Shown here piece after piece: positions 53,418 through 64,000 of a DNA stretch of 64,000 bases (position 1 is the first letter of the stretch; each line of letters opens with the position of its first letter). This DNA is from Angiostrongylus vasorum (lineage: Eukaryota > Nematoda > Chromadorea > Rhabditida > Metastrongylidae). The notes beneath the pieces were generated by a model. That model searched no databases, was not told the DNA's origin, and saw nothing but the letters and a program-made list of their open reading frames with translations. The position numbers and the translations under genes were made by a program. The stretch covers positions 949,501-1,013,500 of the forward strand of contig JADANN010000398.1 of the NCBI GenBank assembly GCA_018806985.1, in the 5' to 3' direction.

Positions 53418-56400
53418 ATGACCGATATCAAGGTGCGCCGTTTCCCTAACTTTTATCTTTCTACATGTTTTTTTTTCGTGATTTTCTTGTTCAATTCTTA
53501 TATCATATGCACATGATTAAAATTTGTTATGTTATGCTTTGATATGTTGACATAGATAGTACCTCTTGGAGCTGGACAGGATGTTGGTCGATCATGTATT
53601 CTGGTGACGATCGGTGGTAAAAACGTGATGCTTGATTGCGGCATGCACATGGGATACCAGGATGAACGCCGGTTCCCAGATTTCTCGTGAGTTCCAGAAC
53701 AATATGATTTAATTTTTTGTGATTGAGATTGTGGTTCGAGAATTTTCATCCTTCTTGTGTTTTACCTTTCATAACACGTTCTGTTCAGATACATAAGTGG
53801 AGGCGGAAAGTTGAATGACTACCTTAGTTGTGTGATTATATCTCACTTTCATCTGGATCACTGCGGTTCCCTGCCGCATATGAGTGAGATTGTTGGTTAT
53901 GACGGCCCGATCTATATGACTTATCCAACGAAGGCTATTGCACCTGTACTACTTGTGAGTTTTAATGGAAAAGATCCGAAGTCCTTAATGATAAGACGTA
54001 AAGCCCAACACTTACTGATTGCAATGCACTGTAATGCATTGATGACTACATTTAACTTCAAACCAACGTGTATGATGCAAGTTTTCCTTCTTTTGCAAAA
54101 CTGGTCTTTCGAGCACCGAGCGAGCAATTAAACGTGTAGAGTGATGTTCAGCAGAACACGATTATGGTGTTACTCAATGTATCGTTATTGTTCATGACTG
54201 ATTCGCTCTTAGTAGAAATTTTTGAAGTTTAATTTTTCCTTTTCAGCTCGTTTAAAATTTTGATTCTGAACTAATCTGAGCTTAGAGCGGTAGACTAAGT
54301 ACTGTTCTGTGACTCTATGAATTTCCTTGCTGTTCCTGTCTAATAACCTTTGTTAAATCATTGTTAATTGTCGAGGAACCAGCACCAAGCTTTATGTGCT
54401 GTAGGAACATTCATTTGCTCTGGTTATATACACAGTTTCCACAACATTATTCAAAGCCGTATTAGTAATTTCCCTCTTAAATTTGAACATTCCGTTATTT
54501 CCCATTACGAAGTGGTTAAGACAAGTTCGCCAAACGTTGACAAAAAAAATTATATGAGGTGACCGCAGAGACGGTATCACCATGGTTCCCGGCTAGAGCA
54601 ACTAATAGGGTGTTATCTCGCTCTTCATTTAACGATCTTTTGGCTTCCCTATCTTTTTGTAAAGGATTTCTGTTTCTTGAATTTTTGATGAACCCATTCA
54701 GGAAGATTATCGGAAGGTTCAAACTGAATTCCGAGGAGACACGAGCTTCTTTACTTCAGCGAATATAAAGGCGTCCATGAAAAAGGTAAATTTCAGGACA
54801 TTTTCTGTAGAAATGTCATAAATTCATGTTAAGTGAACTCACGGAGGCCGTCCTTCTAACTTCTCAATCCTTTTTTGTTTTTTTGTTACTACATGACACA
54901 ACATCAGCTCTATGACATTGTGCGGATCCTAGCACTTCTTGCATTTGATTGTTTCCCCGCATTCAGCATTCCAGGAAGCTCTTCGGGGTTTTTTTTGCTT
55001 GTACTTTCGGATTCTCCTTGATTATTTTCGTCTTGGTTATGAATGTCGTAAGATACTGATCAAATAAGTTTTCTCTGGAATCTTAGCATGCCCGCTCTAG
55101 AGCATTCTCACCTGGATTTGAGGGAGCGAACAGTTCCCACACAAATCTAGCACCAGTTTTTTTGACCTCGAAAGGATGGGAGGCATAGTGGGTCTGATGC
55201 GAGCTCGAGTCAGCGACTGCGTAGTTTTCGCCTCTCGCATTATGAAGAGGCTCATTACCACTGTGCTACCGGGTACCCTTTTTTTTTTTTTTTAGGGATT
55301 AATACAAAAATCCATTTATGACCCTACTTTAACGTAGTAGAATGGCGCCATCTCAGCAAACACGCACATAGCTTTCTAACCATTAGTAGAATATCGTCGA
55401 AATTTTTTGATCTGGACTGCTGAAAAACATCGTAGTGCACATATTTTACGTGTTACTGTAGGAATTTCACGATGTGGATACTTTCCGTCATGCAGGATGA
55501 TTCCGTGACCGCCGTGCCATCATTAGTCATGACGGCGCTCGAACGCATACCAGAAAAGTTTCCTTCTACTTCTATCGCACATTAAAACTGTCCTAAGCAC
55601 ATAACTCTCTCAAAGAGTTTATTCATCACCATTGTATTACTACGACGGCACTTTTTAGTTCCATAGGTGCGCACAGGTTACCGATGGGTATTGCTTAGGA
55701 CTGGGTATAATTAGGAATAAGTTGATAAAGTCTGTTGGAACAGGGATGAGGTTTAGTTTTTGATTAGACCACGAATGGTTTCGATTAGTTTATAGTTTCT
55801 TGTGACTTGATTGCAAGTTGGTGGCCGAATAACCAAACATTGGCACGCACGTATATATGTGTATACGTATGTATCAGCATTCGTCCATCAGCGGTGGCAA
55901 AAGATCAGTAGAACTAGCTGAGAGACAGGCGAAACGAAGGACCCGCATGGTGTGGTGGTGAGCGCGCTACTCTCCGGAAAGGACAATAGCGCGTTCGTTC
56001 CCCCTCATATACACCTGCGGTCCGGAGTTTTGCAAATATCTCAGCATCATTAAAGTTATATTTCCTGTTAGTGTTTATATCCGTTCTATGGAAACGTGTC
56101 GCATAGCCTCTCGACTACTTCCTAATGCATTTTCTAATTCTCGAAGTAATGCATCTTTTCTTACGTAGCCCGTCTTGGACATATGTTGAGGAGTCCCAAT
56201 AGCTTCTATTCGATATTTTTTCGTATCCATATTTCACCAAGACTTCCATTTTTGCGCTGGTTTCGACTTGATTGAGGATTTCTTATCCTCTTTGTGAGAA
56301 TGGTTTAATGTAGGTCGAGAAAGCCGATCCTGAGATAGCCGTGTCCGGGCGTTCCTAGATCTTTTGGACCACAGGGAATTTCCCAGGTAAGTCGGATGTC

Positions 56401-59400
56401 TGGTTGGTGTAGGGGAGTGTCGAACCAAGGCTTTGGGCTTATTGAGTGGCATCGCTACCAGTACGCTACGTTTACCCAGTAATACTTTCTCTGAAGAAAA
56501 TTCATGTTTTATAAAGGTTATCTGCTCAGATTTTTTCCCATACATTCCTCGAAGTACGAAAGTGCTGCTGATGAAACTGTTCCATTTTTTGAATTCTCAA
56601 AGGATAAGGAGAGTTCATGAAGAGTGGTGGAATCCATATCGTTGTGCAAATGCTGTCCTTTCTCTGCAAAGGCTTTTTGTTACTACATTTGCAAAAATTC
56701 ATCTAAAATTCCAAATAATTTGCAGCCTTTATGAATGATGTCTAGGTGATAGCGATTGATCTTCATGAGACGGTCCAGGTTGATAATGAGCTGTCTATAC
56801 GTGCTTTCTATGCTGGTCATGTGTTAGGTGCGGCAATGTTCGAAATCCGTGTTGGTCATCAAAGCATTTTATATACAGGTGAGTATTACAGACACGTAGT
56901 ATTTTCCAGTCTTATATTCATAACTGACGTTATATGTTTATGGTGGGTAATATAAACACTCCTCCCAACGGTTTACAACCTCATCATGGGCTCGAAGGTT
57001 TCTTGGGTGTCGGGCTGCGATATACAGAGGAGGATTCATCTCCCTCGCAGGATCTCCCGGGCTGAGAAGAAGTCCAGTGTTTCCACCAGGAAGGCTAGTT
57101 AAGAATAAACGAATACCGGGATCTACCACCGCTCTGGTATCAAATTAGTCGCTTGGTGGCAAAGCGCGGCGACTGCCTGCGGTGGTGACGATCTCGGGCA
57201 GACTTTAGCCTGGCTGACCACTGGACCCCAAGGAAGCCACATTAGCTAAACCAGCAAAATTCCAAAAAAATGGAAATTATGCTGGGGCCCGCACAACGAT
57301 TGAAAACGGGCTATCCAGGTATCCAAGTAAATTGCTATATTTTCATATTCTGTCACCTCGACGTCAGGAAGTCATTTGTACCATTAACTGCAATCCACCT
57401 TCAGTTGATTAGCTTAATTCTGGGGATGCCTAATCTTTGCGTCTAGCTTTTCCTCGTGGACATTTCTAGAAAATTTTTTGCGAAGTGTATGATAAGTTTG
57501 AACCTATGCTGCAGGAAAATCCGACGATCCACCCGTAGTTAATCTTCTTGAATGAATAGTAAAAAGGGAAGCACTAATTACGATTGTATAGATCTTGTGT
57601 CTCTGGAGGGGCGGAGTCCAATGATCACCTATGACACATGACAGCAAGCACAGGTGTTCTATTGTTCAACTGTGCAATGTGCGCTGAAAAGTCCATTCTG
57701 GCGCAGTTAATGCTGTTTGTGGTGTAGATCTACAAAATTTATTTGTCTTTCAATTATTTTTTTCATAAACTACGCTATTTGAAAGCATGGTTGAAAATCT
57801 ACTTAAAGGTGACTACAATATGACGCCAGATAGACATCTCGGGGCAGCTAGAGTACTCCCAGGACTTCGCCCAAATTGTCTTATTTCTGAATCAACCTAT
57901 GCTACAACAATCCGTGATTCGAAAAGAGCACGAGAAAGGGATTTTCTGAGGAAGGTTCACGATAGAGTAATGGCAGGTGGAAAGGTGATACATTTTCGGT
58001 TGTTAATTTACAGGGTTTGAAGCCTTGTTAATTGTCCCTTTTTTCTTAACATGACAATTTTTGAAAGCTTTTTTACACAAAAAAAGTCGTTTCATGCTCT
58101 ATCCCGCTCTACACTTTAGGTTTTAATCCCTGTTTTTGCATTGGGCCGTGCTCAAGAATTATGTATTCTTCTCGAGTCCTACTGGGAAAGAATGGACCTA
58201 AAAGTACCTATTTATTTCTCGCAAGGTTTAGCTGAACGAGCAAATCAGGTATATTGGGCAATCTTTTCAATGTTCATTTCATTCGTATATTTAATTAAGT
58301 TGTTTCAATACCACAAAAAGCACGTTTACTGTAATTTCTAGTATTATCGGTTGTTTATTAATTGGACCAACGAGAAGATCAAGCGTACTTTTGTTGAGCG
58401 AAACATGTTTGATTTCAAACACATTAAACCTCTCGAAAAAGGTTATGAAGAGATGCCCGGCGCTATGGTGTTGTTTTCCACTCCAGGAATGTTACATGGA
58501 GGCCAATCGCTCAAGGTATTTCGGAAATGGTGTCATGATCCCAGGAATATGATAATTATGCCAGGCTACTGCGTCGCTGGAACTGTTGGTGCTAAGGTAA
58601 TCAGCGGAATGAAGAAAATCGAAATTGAAGGTAAAATGGTCAGCGAAAATCTTACTAATCACCCTGTTTCACATTTCGTTTCAAGCGAACCATATCCCAT
58701 AGCTATTAACATATTAGTTTTTAGCATGACATAAACCTTGGTGTGGAATACATGTCATTCAGTGCTCATGCAGATGCGAAAGGGATAATGCAGGTAATAA
58801 ATATAGGTCTAGTCCACCTCTTATGTAGCGTTTGTTCAAAAAAGAACAGTGTAAAGCCCTTTCGCGATATCTGTTTTGCGTACCTAATGGTCGTACCATG
58901 TGTTCATAGACCAGCGATGTCCGCTTATTGCAACAATTCGCTCGAGTTGTAAAACATGCAGGTAGAATGGCGTCAATATGTGATGACAGTCTTTCTAAGG
59001 CTTTAGATCAGAGTTTCTGTTTTCTGAACGGGAGGATTATTTAACTAATTTTCTTTTTCTAAATGTGCGCTCGTCAAGATGGTTTTAACTCTCATAATCA
59101 ATAGACATTAATTTTATTGATCGTTCTGGAAGGATTTATTCACCTTTTATCAAGAACATTTTTAGAACACTTCATACTCTGAGCAATTCCTTGTTACGAA
59201 GGCAAGAAAAACAATTTATCCTTGTACATATTAACGCGTGCCGTTTGAGCAAACGTATATCAACTGTGCAAATTATCTTATTCTACAACAACGGAATTCC
59301 GATTGTATTTTTTTCCCTTTTTTTTTAAAGGAGAACCAAATACACGTATTTCGCTTTCTTCATCGAAATCAGTTGAAGTGATTGAACTGGTGAGGCTTCT

Positions 59401-62159
59401 CCCAAGCCAGCATGGGTCTTCATTTTTGACATGAAGATGTAGATTTTAAGTATTTAGGAGACAAATGTTTTCAAAAAAAATTACGGATACGTTTGGGGGT
59501 AGAAGAGGAATGTCTATTTTATAAGCTATTATTTTTTTGAACTACTCAATTAGTTTAGTTGTTGAGAAATATGCGTACATCGCTGAAAATTACTCGCCAC
59601 CTAACGAAGATTAGTGTTGGGCAGTGGAGGTGGTAATACAAAAAATAACTTAGCCACGAAGAATACCAATGTTAAGTCAGACCAGTTTGAAAGAGCAATA
59701 AAATACTTTCAGTTAATTAGAGACTGCCAACCACGTAGCGTTATGTTTGTTCATGGTGAAGCGGCTAAAATGGAATTTCTGAAAGGGAAAGTTGAGAAGG
59801 TTTGCCGAGAGCTTTGTTTTGTTTTCTTTTGTTTTGTGTAATACTCTATAGTTATTCTATAGCTCATTGTACTTTTGGTGAATTTCGGGTGTGGACAGCA
59901 CATACTGTCTGCTTTGTTGGTTACAGGAGTTTCGACTTCCAGTGCTGATGCCTGCAAACGGAGAGTGTGTTGTAATCCCAGGCACTCCTAGTTTGGAAGT
60001 AGATGTTCCTCTTGATATTGTACAACGATCTATTGAGCTTGATCCTACACCTTCAAAGAAAGCTTGCCCATTTTCAGCATGCCTCATAATGGATAAACAG
60101 GTCAGTTTAGCATTCCTGTTGATTGTTAGTGCTGTACGTAGGTGTCGTTGTTAGTTACTATTACGTTGGTGTCACACGAATACCGATTTTGAACCCTGAC
60201 TTTGAAAAGTTGTAATTCGGCTTAAAAGCACCGTATTAGCCTGAGTAAAATCTATTAGACTTTACAATTTTTCTTCGCGAAATATAACTTCATATATTCT
60301 GTCAGCATGAAATAATTGATATCTGGAAGAGATGAATTCGTCAAAGGAATTTTCAGCACCACGTTCATTGTTGAACTTTCGTCAGCAAGTGGTTGTTCTC
60401 TAGCTCTAGATGGGTGAAAAGGTCATTAGTCGATTGGTCAACGGTCTGATATATATTTTGATTGATGGAGGGTGTCGTAATCAACCCGTTCGAATGCGAA
60501 CAGTTAGTTAAACAATGTGTTGTCGAGTGTTGACGTAAGAGAAGATGGACATCTTATGTTGAATAATTCTAAGAAGGCCCTTATAGGACTTCATCGATTT
60601 CATAACAGTACCATTCTTATGATCAATGGCGATTTGTGCTCTCTAGATCATTCCCGTTGACAGATGATTGCTGATAGCTCCGTCATGGCTAGAAACCAGC
60701 TGAGAGAAAGGCATATCATGGGCGTCGGTGGTGCTACGGCTAACACGTGAGCCCCCGGAAATAATAATCCCCGGTTCGAAGAGGTTCCAAATTTTGCTCC
60801 TATCTCAGTGTCATTGTTGTTCTATTCCTATGGTCCTTTTGCCAGCATTGTGGATATTTTACTAGATTATTCCATCTGTCAAAAACTAAAAGTCATAACC
60901 ACCTTTTGATGCAAATTTGGCAGTGGTGAATGTATAGGATAGTCGTATCATTCAACTTCCTTGGTGAATACTGTGATGTTTTGCCGAATATGGTTCACTT
61001 TTCATCGGACGCCATAGTGCGAAAGAAAAACGTTTTGATTGCTTTGTTGTTCTTGTTGTGTAGAAGGAGCCCAGAACAGTCGTGGCTGACGATCTCCCCG
61101 CCACTACTTGGATTTCTGTGTTACCCATTTATCGAGTTTTTTTTACCTTTGATGTGTTTTTGAAATGACAAGCGATCGTTGAGTGGTAAACCATGAGTTC
61201 TTCTTCATTTAGAGTAGGGTCAGCATCGATGGTCGCTTTCAGATGATTGTCGTCAACTGCAGGAATCCGACCACTAGTCCTAATGAGTCTGACGCAAACT
61301 TTACGAATCAACTGTTCATTCGTTGCTTTAAAGTGTTAGGCAAAAATATTAAATAGAAAACTGTTAGGAAAGAAATTTTAGAATTGTACACCGTACCAGT
61401 TTCAGCAGTGAATATTTATTGTAAGATATTATTGTAAAATTCATTATGTGAAGGTCTGCCGTTATTTTTGCTTCGATAAGGCTTCGTTTCCAGTTGTTAT
61501 TTCCTAAGTTAAGCAACGTTTGTAGTGGTGTATTTCTAAGGCATGATGCATTCATCTCCCAAATCTGAGTCTATATCTTGAAGCAAAGCGATCTTTTTCG
61601 GAGCTCACTCTTGCTTTCTAGGTTTATTCACAAATTGTAACATTTTTTTATAGAGTGGTCTTGAAGTGATTTCTTGTGAAGCTGCTGCGAGCAAACTACA
61701 GCTGGGACTTCATACCATCACCCTGTCACAGTTGGTAAAGTCTCGGTCAACAGTGGACTGGAGGGCTCTCTCTGAGGCGCTTTCAATCCATGATACTAAT
61801 TTACAACAAAAGCAAGTGAGATGAACTGCCAGCTGTTCTTTGTTTCTACATTCTGATAGGATTTCAAAAAATTCTTCTGTACTTTTTGACAAATGCTGTT
61901 ATCTAGAGGAGAGTTAAAGGAAATTATTAAGGATGGCATAGAGCTTTTTCATGGAGAGATATGCGTGTTACCTGTGAAAGGGGATGAAAATCAGGTAGCG
62001 GAATCGTACATACTAGTACCTAGGTGAGTTAGCATCACGTGGACTATCTTCATTGTTTAGGTTGAACTGATCTGGGATGAATGCAGAGAGGGATGGCAAT
62101 CAACTATATTGCAGACAATCCAAGAGATCTTCAGCAAGCAAGCCGTAACATCAAACTAG
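53418..62159 (+). CDS. INTS11: Integrator complex subunit 11 (CPSF73-like endonuclease)
   Basis: Catalytic RNA endonuclease of the nuclear Integrator complex, cleaving snRNA and promoter-proximal transcripts. Exons: 53418-53432, 53556-53686, 53789-53954, 54702-54785, 56746-56878, 57809-57984, 58120-58248, 58342-58638, 58725-58793, 59713-59799, 59927-60100, 61654-61815, about 61914-62023, 62087-62159. They total 601 residues (human 600). The metallo-beta-lactamase fold starts [15 protein letters not shown]; the zinc motif HFHLDH is in exon 3, [10 protein letters not shown] in exon 5, [14 protein letters not shown] in exon 6. The beta-CASP domain follows ([27 protein letters not shown]), then [16 protein letters not shown] and [12 protein letters not shown] with remaining metal ligands. 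All expected metal ligands that I could locate are present. The C-terminal exons are less certain: exon 13 has no strong acceptor in frame. Confidence 0.95.
55130..55285 (-). repeat. tRNA-like SINE, other subfamily
   Basis: On the minus strand, GGTAGCACAGTGGTAATGAG resembles a tRNA A-box region. The following body ends in CCCATCCTTTCGAGGTC. It differs from SINE B and C. A T-run (from about 55278) sits at the head side. In INTS11 intron 4. Confidence 0.5.
55908..56065 (+). repeat. SINE C copy
   Basis: Starts AACTAGCTGAGAGACAGGCG. Head GGACCCGCATGGTGTGGTGG, B-box-like GCGTTCGTTCCCC, end CAGCATCATTAAAGTTATA. In INTS11 intron 4, same strand as the gene. Confidence 0.75.
56959..57329 (+). repeat. 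Family A repeat in INTS11 intron 5
   Basis: Full-length copy from CTCCTCCCAACGGTTTACAACC to TATCCAGGTATCCAAGTAA, same strand as INTS11. Confidence 0.8.
60687..60835 (+). repeat. SINE C copy
   Basis: AACCAGCTGAGAGAAAGGC start, a head with GGTGGTGCTACGGCTAACACG, a good B-box-like CCGGTTCGAAG and the TCAGTGTCATTGTTGTTC end. In the long INTS11 intron 60101-61653. Confidence 0.65.
60880..61320 (-). mobile_element. Mariner transposase relic
   Basis: Minus-strand N-terminal part of a mariner transposase ([36 protein letters not shown]), then traces up to NLHQKVVMT. Frameshifted and stop-broken. In the same INTS11 intron, antisense to the gene. Confidence 0.7.
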
Positions 62160-63334
62160 GATCTTTTATGCCTCGTTTTTGCTTCTTTGTTTTCGTTTGT
62201 GCCACTTTGAAAAATGAAGTGTTCAAATTGATTTTGGTCTTCTAGTAAGTTCGTCCGTTTATTCGATAACTGATATTTCTCGAGGTTTGTTATCGAAGTT
62301 CCCATCTCTCGAATGAAGACTCATATTCCGTACCGGTCGGTTAACCATTGAGACCATTTCCCAAATTCGAAAACTAGTAATGGATTTTTAACCACCGGCG
62401 ACCGTATGCATTGATTCCAGTGCGTACTGTCCAAGAAACGATTTAGTCTTTTATAGTTGAACAAATATATCTCAACTCAGACGGATTTTTATTATAAGGG
62501 AATAGGGGGTTGTTAGGATCTTAAATCACTTGACATTAAAATACAAGTGGTTTTTTTTCTATTTATATGGAATTATGGTTTTTTTCTGGAGTTTATAGAA
62601 CATTTTCTACATTGAAGGTTGCATTTGAAGCTCAGAAGCAATTGTACAATTAGGTTTTCATATCGTTGAAGTGTGCGTTTTCTGCGCTTGAGTTTAAATT
62701 TCAAGTACTTCAGATTTGTTTCATACTTTTTTGTTCATTTCAATTTCAAACAAACCTACAATTTGAAAGGATTTTCTTACAAGAGCTATGTATAAATCCC
62801 GAGGGGGAAGCGGTCTTAATTAAGTTCTTATCTCTTAGAGTTCCCAGGTTATTGAGGAAATACCGGCAGTTGTCAATAATTCGATGTTTGGCCGTTGGAA
62901 AAGTGCCGGACGTGTAACAATGAAGTCCCGGTTTTTTTTCTTCTCTGAAGTAAGTTGTCGAAGGTAAAGATCATCCATGCAGTATTTCAAGGAAGATCTG
63001 AACCTATTTATACGATCCATGGAAATGGTAGATGTTTTGACCAGTTCTGTGGGAGTCCATTCCAGAAGGAGGCAGTCCGTAGGATAGAATCCTAAGCTTT
63101 AGAATTTCGGAAAATTACGGTTTTAGATGAGAGATGAAGTGCAGTACTTAGGTACTTGAGCTGTAACAAGTCATACGACCTCACTGTAACCGCCTTCCTG
63201 GTGGAACTTGCCATCGAAGTTTGTGTTTGTTTTGGACTGAACACGAGGTGTTGACCTGTATTACAATTGTATGTGCGGAAGATTTATTCTGATGACAAGC
63301 TTTTGCTAATGGAAGTGTTGCTTATGGGTCATAT
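62160..63334. other. Region downstream of INTS11
   Basis: INTS11 3' region and AT-rich DNA. No gene was recognised: the open stretch at 62666-62917 has no start or splice support. Confidence 0.4.
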
Positions 63335-63720
63335 TACCTGGATACTTTGGATGGGCTGTCTTCACTGGTTGTGCGGGCCCAGAATAGTTTCCATTTATTC
63401 GGAATTTTGCTGGTTTATCCATTGTGGTTTCCTGGAGTCCCGAGGTCAGCCAGCCTAAAGTCTTCCCTACGTCGTTACCACCATAGGCAGTGGCCGCCCG
63501 TGTGAATCAGAAGGAGATTTGCCACCATGCGGCTAGTTTGGTGCAACGACGGTGACGGATCCTGTTACTGGTTTAATTTTAGCTGGGCTTCCTGTTGGAA
63601 GCGCCAGACTTCTTCTCGGCTTGGAAGGCACTGCTAGAGAATGAGTCCCTACGCTATAAATCGCAGTCCAACACCCAGGAACACCTCCTAGCAACGATGA
63701 GGTGGTAAACCGTTGGGAGG
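63335..63720 (-). repeat. Family A repeat, full-length copy
   Basis: From the ACCTGGATACTTTGGATGGG end to AAACCGTTGGGAGG. Internal hairpin kept in part (GGTGACGGATCC). Confidence 0.8.
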
Positions 63721-64000
63721 TATGTATCATGTTAAGGTACAACAAAGACAGATTCGTGTCAAACTAACGAGATCATATAGTTGACACATCGAATTTGGTT
63801 GACATGATGGATGCGATCTGTGCTAAAAATATCTGTTGTTACCATTCTGTATTAATAGGACCTGTACTGTAAGTGGTGAAATTTGTATGAAAGTGCGTCC
63901 ATTGATCAATCCAACTTCTTGTAATAGTGGGTTGTACCGACGGATTGTACAATTGAAGCGCTAGTGCTTGGCGCTATTGTTGCTGACACCTAATTTTGGT

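Overview
The window is nuclear DNA of a nematode, most likely a strongylid (clade V) parasite of the hookworm kind. Signs are many short exons, introns ending in TTTTCAG or TTTTTAG, likely trans-splice acceptors just before start codons (CAG-T-ATG of lin-54, CAG-TAT-ATG of ADAT2), worm-like orthologues of animal genes, and much decayed mariner, RTE-type LINE and tRNA-derived SINE DNA. Species cannot be fixed from sequence alone.

Minus strand, left part. An unidentified gene runs off the left edge (exons between 1 and 3371). Next is a complete Raptor/DAF-15 gene of 14 phase-consistent exons (24308 down to 10992, 1,476 codons before the stop), then a three-exon ribosomal protein uL11 gene, rpl-12 (26695 to 25912).

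Plus strand, right part. Five conserved genes follow in series: lin-54 (27623-30693), ADAT2 (31396-33912), COX11 (from 37911 or earlier to 42566), HPF1 (46339 or earlier to 52879) and INTS11 (53418-62159). rpl-12 and lin-54 are divergent over about 0.9 kb. The genes are housekeeping or regulatory: nutrient signalling (Raptor), translation (rpl-12, ADAT2), DREAM repression (lin-54), cytochrome oxidase copper insertion (COX11), serine ADP-ribosylation (HPF1) and Integrator RNA cleavage (INTS11). I see no evidence that they form one pathway.

Intergenic DNA and long introns are full of repeats: a ~390 bp family (A, 13 full or partial copies), a ~290 bp tRNA-derived SINE (B, one copy with a perfect 11 bp target-site duplication), a second tRNA-like SINE (C), mariner and RTE fragments, and a set of elements carrying hammerhead-ribozyme-like folds. 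The hammerheads are the most interesting unexplained signal: one keeps the complete catalytic core (10119-10154), one has strong stems with one core change (8643-8682), and two inverted pairs form palindromes with hammerheads pointing outwards. Gene models were built by hand from reading frame, splice sites and remembered family features, without alignment software.
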